Position numbers and translations under genes: made by a program. Below, piece after piece: positions 26,296-35,450 of a stretch of 64,000 nt of DNA. The notes below the pieces were generated by a model. It had not been told where the DNA came from. It worked only from the letters and a program-made list of their open reading frames with translations, and made no database searches. Each line of letters begins with the position of its first letter. Position 1 is the stretch's first letter. The stretch comes from Alistipes sp. (GTDB lineage Bacteria; Bacteroidota; Bacteroidia; Bacteroidales; Rikenellaceae), in assembly GCA_017629035.1 (NCBI GenBank), contig JAGBXX010000014.1, positions 1 through 64,000 of the forward strand. Direction: 5' to 3'.

Positions 26296-29200
26296 ATGAA
26301 ACGCCTATTATCAATTATTGCTCTACTGCTTGCGGTAGGCTGTAGTAGTCTGCATGAAGACCAGCCTGTTGTAAATCCTCTGGATGAGAATCAGCCGGTT
26401 TTTCATGCAAATGTATCAAATGAATCACTCTCATATCTTGGAGAGGATATCGAATTTAACTGGGCCGCACAGGACCAGGTATCAATCTTCACGGGCAACA
26501 CCTGCAACAAACGCTACGAGTTTGCAGGAGAGACTGGCGACAATGCCGGAGAGCTCAAATTTGCTGATGAGAAGAGCTTCGACCGAGCAGAGGCTCTCAA
26601 CGCAAACTATGCCATCTACCCTTACAGCGAGACTACGACTATCGACGAGAATGGCGTTATTAGCTACATCTGGCCTGCCACACAGAGCTATGTGGAGGGC
26701 GGCATTAGCCATGGCGCAAATGTGATGGTTGCAGCATCATCGACTGTTGATAGCCACGAGCTCGAGTTCAAGAGCGTTGGAGGCTACCTCCGAGTATCGC
26801 TATATGGTGAGATGCAGGGCGTTAGCTCTATCGAGCTTACATCAAAGGCAGGCGAGCCTTTGGCTGGCACATCGCTCATCAGCGCAACTGCACAGGGTAA
26901 TCCTACATGCTCTATGACAGGCAAGGGCACTACCCTAACTCTGGCTTGTGATGATACCGTAGTTGTGGGCACCACAAAGGCACGTGCTACCGATTTCTGG
27001 GTTGCGCTTCCTGCCACAACACTCTCTGAGGGCTTCACCCTAAAGGTTAACGGCCAGGATGACAAGTCGCAGGTGTTTGAGATCAAGGAGGCTGTGGATT
27101 TCAACTCTAAGGCATACAGTCTCGAGCGTCAGCTTACCGATCTAACTATCTCTGCTGAGTATTACGGCACAGACGAGGTTACAGCATCTATTAATGGCGA
27201 GACACGCACATACCTCGATCAGAATGGTACTACTACATTCTGGCTTGCCGGCGACGAGATTGGTATCTTCACCATGGAGGGCAGTGCCAACCTCAAGTTT
27301 ACCACCCCAACGTCGGCTGATGCATGGGCTGGTAAGTTCCGTGGCACGCTCAATGGCGAGGTTCCTTTGTGCGCATACTATCCATATAGCGAGAGCGCAG
27401 GCGAGGATATGAGTGCTTTGAACCTCTACCTCGAGCCTGAGCAGTCTGTGGATAACTTCGGTATGTACGACTTCAAGGCGAGCTTCAGCGCCACACGTGA
27501 GACAGGTAACACCACTATGGACTTCAAGGGTCTTCTCTCGTTGATTACCGTGCGTGTGAATGCTATCGACACAAAGCTTATGAACTACAACCTCAAGAGC
27601 GTAACACTCGAGGTATTGCCACTTACTGAGGGTGGCGAGGCCCCAGCTGTTGCGGGTCAGTTTACACTCGACCTCTCATCGACGATGACCACTACCTTTG
27701 CGGGTGAGACCTTCGACTATGCAAAGGTTGTATGGCCCGAGGCTGTAAACCTCACCACAGGCGTTATCGAGGCTCCACTGCTTATCAACCCTGCTTCGAT
27801 TGTTGCGGGCACCTCGTTCAATATCATTGTTGAGACAGAGGAGGGCCACAAGGCTATCATCAAGCGCAACACAACAAAGTCATTCGTGGCTAACACACGC
27901 TACACCTTGACTCTTAACATGGCGGGATATGGTCCAGAGCAGATTGAGTATATCATGAACGAGCCTGAGCAGCCTGAGATTGAGTATGTTGATGGCAACC
28001 CATTCAGCAGCGTTAAGTTCTTGCAGTCTAACAACCAGGGCAAGCTCATCAAGAGCTCACTCTTCAAGGGCTCAAGCAGCAGCTCTTACTACACTAACGG
28101 CACTACATCGTACGACATCACCTGCGTATACAACTCTAATGAGGGTGTTTGGGAGGGTGTTATCCCCTACCTCTACGACTTTAGCGGCCTTGTAGCAAGC
28201 TTTGCTACTGTTGACCCAGCGGCAACAGTTACTATTGAGGGCGTGGAGCAGATTAGCGGCACTACAGTCAACGACTACAACACCGAGGTTACCTACACCG
28301 TGGCTAATAGCAATGGCACCAACCAGAAGGGTATCGTTCGTCTTAAGAACACAGGCCTTCCTGTTGTGGTGATTACTGGTAACGAGGGCCAGGATCCATA
28401 CTCTAAGGCTACTGATTTCGACAAGATCGAGAACACATTTACCATCGACATCAACGGCACTGTGCTTACAGGTGGCGTGCGCCTGCGCGGTAATACTACA
28501 CAGAGTATGCCTAAGAAGCCATACGCTATCAAGCTCGATGACAAGACAGAGGTTTTGGGCATGCCTAAGCATAAGCGTTGGGTGCTTCTTGCCAACTGGC
28601 TCGACCGCACAATGTTGCGTAACGACCTTGCATTCTACCTTGCTAACCAGACCGACACCTGGGCACCTCACGGCCAGCCTGTGGAGCTTGTTCTCAATGG
28701 TGTTCACGTAGGTAACTACTACCTTGGCGAGCAGATTAAGATGGATAAGAATCGTGTTAATATCGCCGATGTGGGCCTCGACGAGCTTTCGGAGCAGACC
28801 GAGGCAGCTGCAGCTGCAGAGTTGGGCTATCTGCTTGAGTGCGATCAGTCATCAGACGAAACCGAGGTATACTTCAAGGTTAGCTCACCTGTAACATTCT
28901 ATGTATATGTTAAGGATCCAAGCCACAAGGATTACTTGGGTGACAATACAAAAACAAGCAAGCATATTGGTATTACATATATCAAGAACTACTTTAATAG
29001 CGTAGGCACAGCGCTTAAGAATAGCAACTGGACTAAGACTGCTGAGCTCCTCGACTATAAGTCGTTTGCAGACCACTGGATCATGACCGAGATCACCGAG
29101 AACCAGGAGTCTAAGCACCCTAAGAGCTTCTATATGCACAAGGATGCGGGTGGCAAGCTCTGCGCAGGCCCTGCATGGGACTTCGACTGGGGTACATTCA

Positions 29201-29595
29201 TCGACATGAGCTACATTGGCAATAGCCGATATGGCGAGACATCGTCAACAGCGGGTAAGATTCAGGATAAGTTTACCATGCGCTACACAATGTGGTATCA
29301 GTACTTGTTCAACGACCCTGCATTTAAGGCTGTTGTTAAGGAGCGCTGGGCAGTTCTCAAGCCAAAGATGAACACTGCATTGACATATCTCGATGAGCGT
29401 GCTGCCGAGGTTAAGGCCTCTGATGAGTTCAACCACGCAATGTGGCCTATCGAGGGTATGATTGTAGGTAGCTGGTATAGCTACGGCTTCCCTAACCACG
29501 ATGAGAAGTTGAGCTTTGATAATGCAATCGCATCGATGCGTGCAGCTCTCTCAGCTCGTCTTACATGGCTTGACACACAGATTAACAAGCTTTAA
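26296..29595 (+). CDS. CotH-kinase family surface lipoprotein with fimbrillin-like N-terminal domains
   Basis: 1099 residues. The lipobox is AVGC (Cys16), followed by an acidic stretch. Two repeated beta-sandwich modules of fimbrillin/Mfa-like type (each with a 'FxWxxxDxxxIFTG' or 'FWLAGDEIGIFT' strand and a 'YAIYPYS' or 'CAYYPYS' strand) fill about residues 30-270 and 285-545. The C-terminal half is a CotH domain: GVRLRGNTTQSMPKKPYAIK, KHKRWVLLANWLDRTMLRND, GNYYLGEQIKMDKNRVNI and AGPAWDFDWGTF, which holds the metal/ATP-site DFDWG. CotH proteins are atypical kinases known from spore coats; the role of the Bacteroidetes lipoprotein forms is unknown. The gene stands alone between its own promoter and terminator. 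Confidence 0.88.
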   Translation: MKRLLSIIALLLAVGCSSLHEDQPVVNPLDENQPVFHANVSNESLSYLGEDIEFNWAAQDQVSIFTGNTCNKRYEFAGETGDNAGELKFADEKSFDRAEALNANYAIYPYSETTTIDENGVISYIWPATQSYVEGGISHGANVMVAASSTVDSHELEFKSVGGYLRVSLYGEMQGVSSIELTSKAGEPLAGTSLISATAQGNPTCSMTGKGTTLTLACDDTVVVGTTKARATDFWVALPATTLSEGFTLKVNGQDDKSQVFEIKEAVDFNSKAYSLERQLTDLTISAEYYGTDEVTASINGETRTYLDQNGTTTFWLAGDEIGIFTMEGSANLKFTTPTSADAWAGKFRGTLNGEVPLCAYYPYSESAGEDMSALNLYLEPEQSVDNFGMYDFKASFSATRETGNTTMDFKGLLSLITVRVNAIDTKLMNYNLKSVTLEVLPLTEGGEAPAVAGQFTLDLSSTMTTTFAGETFDYAKVVWPEAVNLTTGVIEAPLLINPASIVAGTSFNIIVETEEGHKAIIKRNTTKSFVANTRYTLTLNMAGYGPEQIEYIMNEPEQPEIEYVDGNPFSSVKFLQSNNQGKLIKSSLFKGSSSSSYYTNGTTSYDITCVYNSNEGVWEGVIPYLYDFSGLVASFATVDPAATVTIEGVEQISGTTVNDYNTEVTYTVANSNGTNQKGIVRLKNTGLPVVVITGNEGQDPYSKATDFDKIENTFTIDINGTVLTGGVRLRGNTTQSMPKKPYAIKLDDKTEVLGMPKHKRWVLLANWLDRTMLRNDLAFYLANQTDTWAPHGQPVELVLNGVHVGNYYLGEQIKMDKNRVNIADVGLDELSEQTEAAAAAELGYLLECDQSSDETEVYFKVSSPVTFYVYVKDPSHKDYLGDNTKTSKHIGITYIKNYFNSVGTALKNSNWTKTAELLDYKSFADHWIMTEITENQESKHPKSFYMHKDAGGKLCAGPAWDFDWGTFIDMSYIGNSRYGETSSTAGKIQDKFTMRYTMWYQYLFNDPAFKAVVKERWAVLKPKMNTALTYLDERAAEVKASDEFNHAMWPIEGMIVGSWYSYGFPNHDEKLSFDNAIASMRAALSARLTWLDTQINKL

Positions 29596-29614
29596 TAATA
29601 GAAAGTAATAGGCG

Positions 29615-29649
29615 TGAGTGCCGACCCTCGGGTCGGCACTCATTTTTTT
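29615..29649 (+). terminator. Terminator of the CotH-like gene
   Basis: GAGTGCCGACC-ctcg-GGTCGGCACTC followed by ATTTTTTT, 20 bases after the stop. Confidence 0.93.
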
Positions 29650-29887
29650 GCATATAGATCTCTGCGACTATATGTCATCTTGAGCTATTACGCTCTCTCC
29701 TCTTGAGCAAAACGAGGTATCTGCTGGGGACAACGACATTTAGGTTGGGTAACCACGGGTAGCTGAGCCACACACTATCTACCGCCATCGATAAGAGTGC
29801 TGAATGGGGATAAATCGGGTTGCTGTTGGGGCATATCATGGTCATGAGGTCTAAGTTGTGTGCAGGGTTATATGCACGGGAAGGCAC
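29650..29887. other. Gene-free stretch between convergent CotH gene and fimbrial operon
   Basis: No credible gene, RNA or repeat is seen in these bases. Confidence 0.4.
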
Positions 29888-29921
29888 AAAAAAAGTGGGA
29901 AGCTCACTCGGAACTTCCCAC
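29888..29921 (-). terminator. Terminator of the fimbrial operon
   Basis: GTGGGAAG / CTTCCCAC (29895-29902, 29914-29921) with seven T after it on the minus strand, 19 bases past the last fimbrial gene. Confidence 0.9.
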
Positions 29922-29939
29922 CTAAAATTTTGTGGCTAA

Positions 29940-32900
29940 CTACATCTCGCCACCATCCTCATAGTCGGATGATGAACTATGCTTAGCATTAGGATTATCC
30001 TTAACGCAACGTGTCACCGCAGTATTGGTACTAGAAGCCATATTATTGTTGGTAGTCATGTTAATCTCATCATTTGAATAATTATAATGGAACGTACCAA
30101 ACTTATTAGCCTGCGTAGTAAGACCATTATACATAAGATAACCATTATTATTACTTGTCCAGGATGCTCTTGGAAGCGCCTTAACCATGATAAGCATCTC
30201 ACGCTGAGTTGGAATTCTGTATCCATCTGGACAAACAGGTGTTCCACCAATCTGCTCACCCTGATATGCTGCATACCAGGTTGTTGTATTATTTCGACCA
30301 GTTCCATAGTAGTTTGGCAACACATAGAAGCCGAAATATGGACGGTTATTCTCACCAACCTCATTCATATCTACATAGGGCAAATGGCCAGTTGCAGCGA
30401 TAGTCTGACGCAATGCAGCAATATTCATATATGAAAGGTCGATAGTAACCTCACTATCTGTAGCATTGTTTGGCGTAGAGTCCACTACCTGCAAATAATC
30501 GGTTGGCATCTGAGTACTTGTATAAGGCATACCAAGATTACGCACACAACGAACTGATACTACATGCTGACCTCCTGACTGAGGTGAACCATAACTCGTG
30601 CCCTTACTTGTGTCGAATGCACAGTTTGCACCATACTCCTCAGCCCAATATACATAGAGTTTTTGTGATGTTGCATTATTGGTACTCTTCCAGTATGATG
30701 TGATATAGTGGCGACCCCTTGTATTACCGTTCGCATGATGGTTATATGTACCGTCATAACCAGACTCGTCATCAAGGTGGAACAATCGAGCATAAGATGG
30801 CATACAAGGCTCACCTACCCAAAGGTCACCCATCTGATTCAACGATGTGAGATACCACTGAACCTCCTGCTGGTTAATCTTGCCATCACCATTGAAATCA
30901 CGGTTACGCATAGCACAAGCATAGATTGGGTCGCTACGGTTGGCACCAAAACCATACTGCTGTGTTGAACTGATAACATCCCTCCAGTTTGGAGTGCCGT
31001 TAGATGTCAACTTCTGCGCACGAGTATAGTCATTATCATTTACAGCATTGTTAGGAATAGTTCTGTTGTTTGAAGGGGTCATACGAGGTGTCTCGTTGAT
31101 AGTCTCAGTACCCCAAGCAGATTTGAGCGACTCGGCATTCACGTTGTAGAATGTCTGGATAGAGCGCTGCTTGATAGTAACAACCGAACGAGAGATTGAG
31201 GTCTCATAGTCGTCACTATACTTCATCTCGCCCGCCTTAACGATATGCAACATACGGTCGGGCTGGTTAACGCTCTTCTTCCACAACAACAGACCTGCAG
31301 CATCAGCATCCATCACACCCTTGTAATTGGTGTTTGCGGGGGTCGACATAGGGTCAGCAGTTGGATCGTAGAAGTAGAGATACTCATCGATAAAGACTGT
31401 GATGTAGATCTTACCATCAGCGTTTCTTACATTTTGACGATTCTTATCATTCTTCAAGAAGTTAGAGAGCTGACGGATATCGCGCAACGTAACAGTACGA
31501 TTATAAGCAGTACTCTGCGCTGCAGTACCAGTATCGGTCTTACCACCATCGTAGCACTGATCGCCAGGATATGGTGCGAAGGTGTTGGCAGTCTGATTCT
31601 GGCCTACCTCAGCATTGATAAGGAACTTAACCCACTTATAGTCCTGAACTGAAGAGCTATGTGCAGCATTGAAGCCGTTGGTATCGTAGCCGTTCTCCCA
31701 AGGGGTGTTGATAGCAAAGTGCAACTCCTTAGCCTCGCTATCTGTAAGCTGGATAGTAGCACGGTCGTAGTGACCATCGACATTGATAACTCGCTGTGCA
31801 GACATCACGATCTCGCCCTCAGCACCTGGGCGCTGCTCGTTATCCTCGTCGGCAGTAGTCTCATCGTTATCTCTATCCACCTCGACAATAAGGTCGTTAA
31901 CACCCTTAATAGTGACATTATAGGTGTAGTGGTGGTTGCGCAGTGTGCTATAGTCATCGACATTAGCTACGCCGCTATGGCCAAGGTGCACAACATACTC
32001 AACATCGGCCATCAACCACTTTGTAATCTTGCTCATAGTGCCTGAAAGAGGATCCTCGTAATCCTCCTCGAAGCTATAGCTCAACTCGCCACTGATAACT
32101 ACGTAGGTTGCATAGTCTGGAGCGTAGATATAGTCGATATTGCGACCATCCTCGCCCTTATTCTCCTTCTCACGCAGAGCATAGCCAGCAGAAGTGTTGT
32201 TGTTGATAAGGGACTTTGGCGCCTTGAGGTTCTCGTACATGTAGAATGTGAACGAGCCTGAGTTGTCGCCTACAACCTCGAACTTTGGAGCCTGGCTCTC
32301 AGGGATAGAGTAGAAATCCTTGGTTGGATCGGTTGTAGCATCCATATCCTGAGTAAGAGTAGCACCACCCTCAGAAACACGAGGAAGGATGTAGCTCTTC
32401 AAAGGGGCATTTACAACACGGAATGAGTTAGGAATAAATGTAAAGTCCGCATATTGGCTATTCTCGGCCTTAACATTGAAGGTAATCTTTGAGTCGGCAC
32501 GCTTCAAAGGAATCTGCACAGTGGTAGTCTTGTCTGCCTCGAGGTTAGCAGTAACCTCGCCAGTCATCATAAACGATGCACCACGGTTGATGTTACCCGA
32601 GGTCAAACGGATAGACATCTGCTGCAGCTCAGAGTAGCTAGTAATAGCATCGAGCTTATCCAAATCGACCTGTGTCTCCTCGCCAATATCGGCACGAGTA
32701 ACAGAGGTATTCGAGATATTTACATTGGCAATGGCGCAGACCTTCAAACCAGAACCCGAAAGGGCACCAAAAGTGACTGTACCATGCGACTGGTTGTTAC
32801 CATCTACTACCTTGTTATAGTAGTTTGTAATCTCCGAAGAGTCGAAGAAGCTCTTATCGGGCATTACTCGCTGGTTGCCATTGAACACAAATACATAGAT

Positions 32901-33131
32901 ATTCTGCACGAGGTGCTCATACATCTCATCCTGAGCAGCACGTGTGGTGACCTCGATATTGTCCTCAACTGCGAAAGTGAGCTCTACCTGCGCTGGTTGG
33001 CCCTCGACAAATAGGATGTTGTCGATACCATCATCGGTAATACACGAGGTTAACCCCAGGGCTGTAATTGCTACTGCAACCAACAGATATTTATATATAT
33101 TTCTCATATAACTTAACTCTAAATTTCGCAT
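29940..33131 (-). CDS. Large fimbrial tip/accessory lipoprotein (Mfa-like, DUF4906 type) with an EF-hand
   Basis: 1063 residues, last gene of the fimbrial operon. The lipobox is LTSC. The N-terminal region is fimbrillin-like (VELTFAVEDNIEVTTRA; IYVFVFNGN; KVCAIANVN), the middle is typical of large Bacteroidales fimbrial tip proteins, and the C-terminal ~350 residues include a canonical EF-hand loop DFNGDGKINQQE (bases 30864-30899) next to EVQWYLTSLNQM and a final PVCPDGYRIPTQREML segment. It probably sits at the pilus tip and binds a ligand. The start ATG overlaps the upstream stop (TAATG); an alternative start at 33107 (MRNIYKYLLVAV) gives a cleaner signal peptide. Confidence 0.82.
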   Translation of the reverse strand: MRNLELSYMRNIYKYLLVAVAITALGLTSCITDDGIDNILFVEGQPAQVELTFAVEDNIEVTTRAAQDEMYEHLVQNIYVFVFNGNQRVMPDKSFFDSSEITNYYNKVVDGNNQSHGTVTFGALSGSGLKVCAIANVNISNTSVTRADIGEETQVDLDKLDAITSYSELQQMSIRLTSGNINRGASFMMTGEVTANLEADKTTTVQIPLKRADSKITFNVKAENSQYADFTFIPNSFRVVNAPLKSYILPRVSEGGATLTQDMDATTDPTKDFYSIPESQAPKFEVVGDNSGSFTFYMYENLKAPKSLINNNTSAGYALREKENKGEDGRNIDYIYAPDYATYVVISGELSYSFEEDYEDPLSGTMSKITKWLMADVEYVVHLGHSGVANVDDYSTLRNHHYTYNVTIKGVNDLIVEVDRDNDETTADEDNEQRPGAEGEIVMSAQRVINVDGHYDRATIQLTDSEAKELHFAINTPWENGYDTNGFNAAHSSSVQDYKWVKFLINAEVGQNQTANTFAPYPGDQCYDGGKTDTGTAAQSTAYNRTVTLRDIRQLSNFLKNDKNRQNVRNADGKIYITVFIDEYLYFYDPTADPMSTPANTNYKGVMDADAAGLLLWKKSVNQPDRMLHIVKAGEMKYSDDYETSISRSVVTIKQRSIQTFYNVNAESLKSAWGTETINETPRMTPSNNRTIPNNAVNDNDYTRAQKLTSNGTPNWRDVISSTQQYGFGANRSDPIYACAMRNRDFNGDGKINQQEVQWYLTSLNQMGDLWVGEPCMPSYARLFHLDDESGYDGTYNHHANGNTRGRHYITSYWKSTNNATSQKLYVYWAEEYGANCAFDTSKGTSYGSPQSGGQHVVSVRCVRNLGMPYTSTQMPTDYLQVVDSTPNNATDSEVTIDLSYMNIAALRQTIAATGHLPYVDMNEVGENNRPYFGFYVLPNYYGTGRNNTTTWYAAYQGEQIGGTPVCPDGYRIPTQREMLIMVKALPRASWTSNNNGYLMYNGLTTQANKFGTFHYNYSNDEINMTTNNNMASSTNTAVTRCVKDNPNAKHSSSSDYEDGGEM

Positions 33132-34300
33132 TAGTTGAAATCAGGAACATCAATCGTAGTTGACTCCCACTCTGTGACAATATAATTAATCACAAGTGTA
33201 CCGCTAACTGCCTGCTCGACAGTAGCCTTGATAGTGTAGTCGTGGTTGCGGACAACCTTGCCAAGCGGAGTGTACACCTCGACAGGTGTCTCACCATTCA
33301 CCTGGTACTTTATATACATATTGTAGCCATCGCCCTGCTGCGACGAATAGTCGAAGCCTACGGGCGTAGGTGCGTCGTTGTTGTTCTCAAAGAGGAATGT
33401 CGAAGCAACCCATGTGTACTCCTGCTCCTCGGGCGAAGCGCCTGAGGCAACTGACGCAATATCGTTTACAGCATTAAAGCCGCTGTCGCTATTCTTCATC
33501 TGGTATACCACGCCTGTTGTCGCTGTAGGAACTGCCCACCACCAGTTGGCTGCCGAAGCATCGGGCAGACCTCGCTGTATAGCCTCTGTGTTAGAGCCTA
33601 CAGCTATCTCGGCGTTGCGTGTTAATACCGAGCCATTGCTATATCCACCTCTTGCTACTACCTTGGCATCGAGAATGTCGACATCGAGGTTCTCGTTGCT
33701 CTTGTTAACCAAGAACTGAGCCTTAGCCACCGCACGATATACTGGCAGGTTGAGCCTGTAGCAGTTGTCGGAGTGAGTGTTCGACGATTTAATAGTAAAT
33801 GTTGTCCAGTTTGATACTGGCATAACCTCAGGAGCAAGGTTCTTAGGGTATGTCTGCCAAAAATCTGCGCCGGCACTGAATGTTGCTCTCTTAATCTCGC
33901 CCCATGTGCTCTCGGCCGTAAGGTTCATGCCCGAGAACGTCTTTGTATTGATTATCGCCACGAGGAGATAGTCCTGCTCGCCATTGCATATAGGCAGTGG
34001 AACATGAACGCTGATATTGCCATAGTTGTTGAGTCCGTAGACATATCTACTACCCGCAGCCTTGGCGCTATCCTCGATTGTTGGGGCACCTGTAGTGTCG
34101 TTGATCGAGCACTGGAATGCCCATATCCATGCATCTGTGATTGCATCGCCCTGAACCGTACTCTCAGTACCTGCACGGGTAAGATTTACCGATAGCTCAG
34201 CTGTATCCACAGTGAATGCTTCCTCCTTGATACACGAGCCAAGGAGTAGTACCATGCACATGGCAACATAGCTTAGATATATTAATCGCTTCAGCGTCAT
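33131..34300 (-). CDS. Fimbrial accessory/tip subunit lipoprotein (Mfa3/FimC-like)
   Basis: 389 residues with a signal sequence ending in the lipobox LGSC and then KEEAFTVDTAELSVNLTRAG, the usual N-terminal strand of fimbrillin-fold proteins. It lies between the Mfa2-like anchor (14 bases upstream) and the large tip protein (overlap TAATG), the position held by FimC/D/E or Mfa3-5 accessory subunits in Porphyromonas. It ends LVINYIVTEWESTTIDVPDF, a probable donor strand. Family assignment is by position and general fold pattern. Confidence 0.72.
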   Translation of the reverse strand: MTLKRLIYLSYVAMCMVLLLGSCIKEEAFTVDTAELSVNLTRAGTESTVQGDAITDAWIWAFQCSINDTTGAPTIEDSAKAAGSRYVYGLNNYGNISVHVPLPICNGEQDYLLVAIINTKTFSGMNLTAESTWGEIKRATFSAGADFWQTYPKNLAPEVMPVSNWTTFTIKSSNTHSDNCYRLNLPVYRAVAKAQFLVNKSNENLDVDILDAKVVARGGYSNGSVLTRNAEIAVGSNTEAIQRGLPDASAANWWWAVPTATTGVVYQMKNSDSGFNAVNDIASVASGASPEEQEYTWVASTFLFENNNDAPTPVGFDYSSQQGDGYNMYIKYQVNGETPVEVYTPLGKVVRNHDYTIKATVEQAVSGTLVINYIVTEWESTTIDVPDFN

Positions 34301-34313
34301 ACTCTTATATATA

Positions 34314-35297
34314 TTAGTTTTGACCGTAAATAGGGTTTCGATGCTCGAGCATCCAGCTTGGTATAGTTACAATCACCTCGTCGGCAAACTCGACGATAAG
34401 TGGAATAAGAACCTCCTGCTTGGTGATATCCACCTCATAGAACTCCTCGAGGAACTTCTCGAGTGTTACTGAGCAGAGCACTCGCTCTGTTGAGCGCTCC
34501 ACGATCTCGAACTCGAGTGGGCTTGTTGCGGTGTGGCGCAAGATGTTAAATCTGCTCTCATACCAGCCACTCTCCTTGTCGAGCGTAAGTGTTGGGGTGT
34601 ACTCTACGTACTCTCCCGATGCTAAATTCTGGTCCTCGGCGCTTGTGTTGTCGATATAGAAGTCAAACTCGCTGCTCACATCCTTAAGACGAAGCTCGAG
34701 CTCGCCACCGCTCGCCAAAGCACTCTGACCCATTCCATCCTCAGCGACATAACCCTTAACGGTTACCGACACCTTGTTGTGTGCTGAGTATAGGCGGAGT
34801 TTTGTTGCAAAGTTCACGTCGTCGGGGATCTCCACCAATTTTGAACCCAGGTATAGTGGGTCGTTACCCTCGATCGCTGTAGTTAGGACATTGGGGTGTC
34901 GCACAATGATCTCGGCCATATTGCCACTCTCCACATTGTACACCTCACTCTCCTGCTCAGTATTAGGGTTGCCAAGCGCCACAAAGCGGTATGTGCCGCC
35001 AGTGAGCATAAGTTTCACACCCTGATACTTCTTAAGGTCGTTCTGCTCTAAGATAATAGGGTTACTACCTCCCAATAGATTGGTAGGCACCAGCTGGTCG
35101 TTCTGGTCAAAGACATAAAGACTCACACGTTCGATATACTCATCGAACACGTCGCTATCGCCGTCGGCGAAGTACTCAAACTCGATACAACGCTCACAGC
35201 CGTCGAGATTCTCTCTGATGCAGCCCGTGAGCAGAACGATTTGCACGAGCGACATGCTGAAGAGTAGGATATGTTTAATAGCTCTTTTCATTTTCAT
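34314..35297 (-). CDS. Mfa2/FimB-like fimbrial anchor lipoprotein
   Basis: About 327 residues from the ATG at 35297 (MKMKRAIKHILLFSMSLV), preferred over an upstream in-frame ATG because the signal peptide starts here. The lipobox LTGC is followed by IRENLDGCERC, matching the CIRE-x-L-x-x-C start of the FimB/Mfa2 family. These proteins anchor the fimbrial rod in the outer membrane and limit its length. The last residues, NPIYGQN, are shared with the major fimbrillin encoded just upstream. The gene follows a hairpin (35386-35411) that could limit its expression. Confidence 0.85.
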   Translation of the reverse strand: MKMKRAIKHILLFSMSLVQIVLLTGCIRENLDGCERCIEFEYFADGDSDVFDEYIERVSLYVFDQNDQLVPTNLLGGSNPIILEQNDLKKYQGVKLMLTGGTYRFVALGNPNTEQESEVYNVESGNMAEIIVRHPNVLTTAIEGNDPLYLGSKLVEIPDDVNFATKLRLYSAHNKVSVTVKGYVAEDGMGQSALASGGELELRLKDVSSEFDFYIDNTSAEDQNLASGEYVEYTPTLTLDKESGWYESRFNILRHTATSPLEFEIVERSTERVLCSVTLEKFLEEFYEVDITKQEVLIPLIVEFADEVIVTIPSWMLEHRNPIYGQN

Positions 35298-35385
35298 ATT
35301 GGCGTCTATATGCCTCTTTCGATTATTACTCCACAAGGGAGCTTTGTGTTCTTAACTCTACCAAATAATTATATTTTGAAAAATG

Positions 35386-35411
35386 GCTCCCCTCCCCGTT
35401 GGAAGGGGAGC
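35386..35411 (-). terminator. Hairpin between major fimbrillin and downstream fimbrial genes
   Basis: GCTCCCCT / AGGGGAGC (35386-35393, 35404-35411), followed on the minus strand by CATTTTTC. It looks like a leaky terminator or an mRNA-stabilising hairpin 40 bases after the fimbrillin stop. Confidence 0.65.
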
Positions 35412-35450
35412 AAATCTCGGTTGATTAGCTAAAAGCTAAATCCCATTTAA

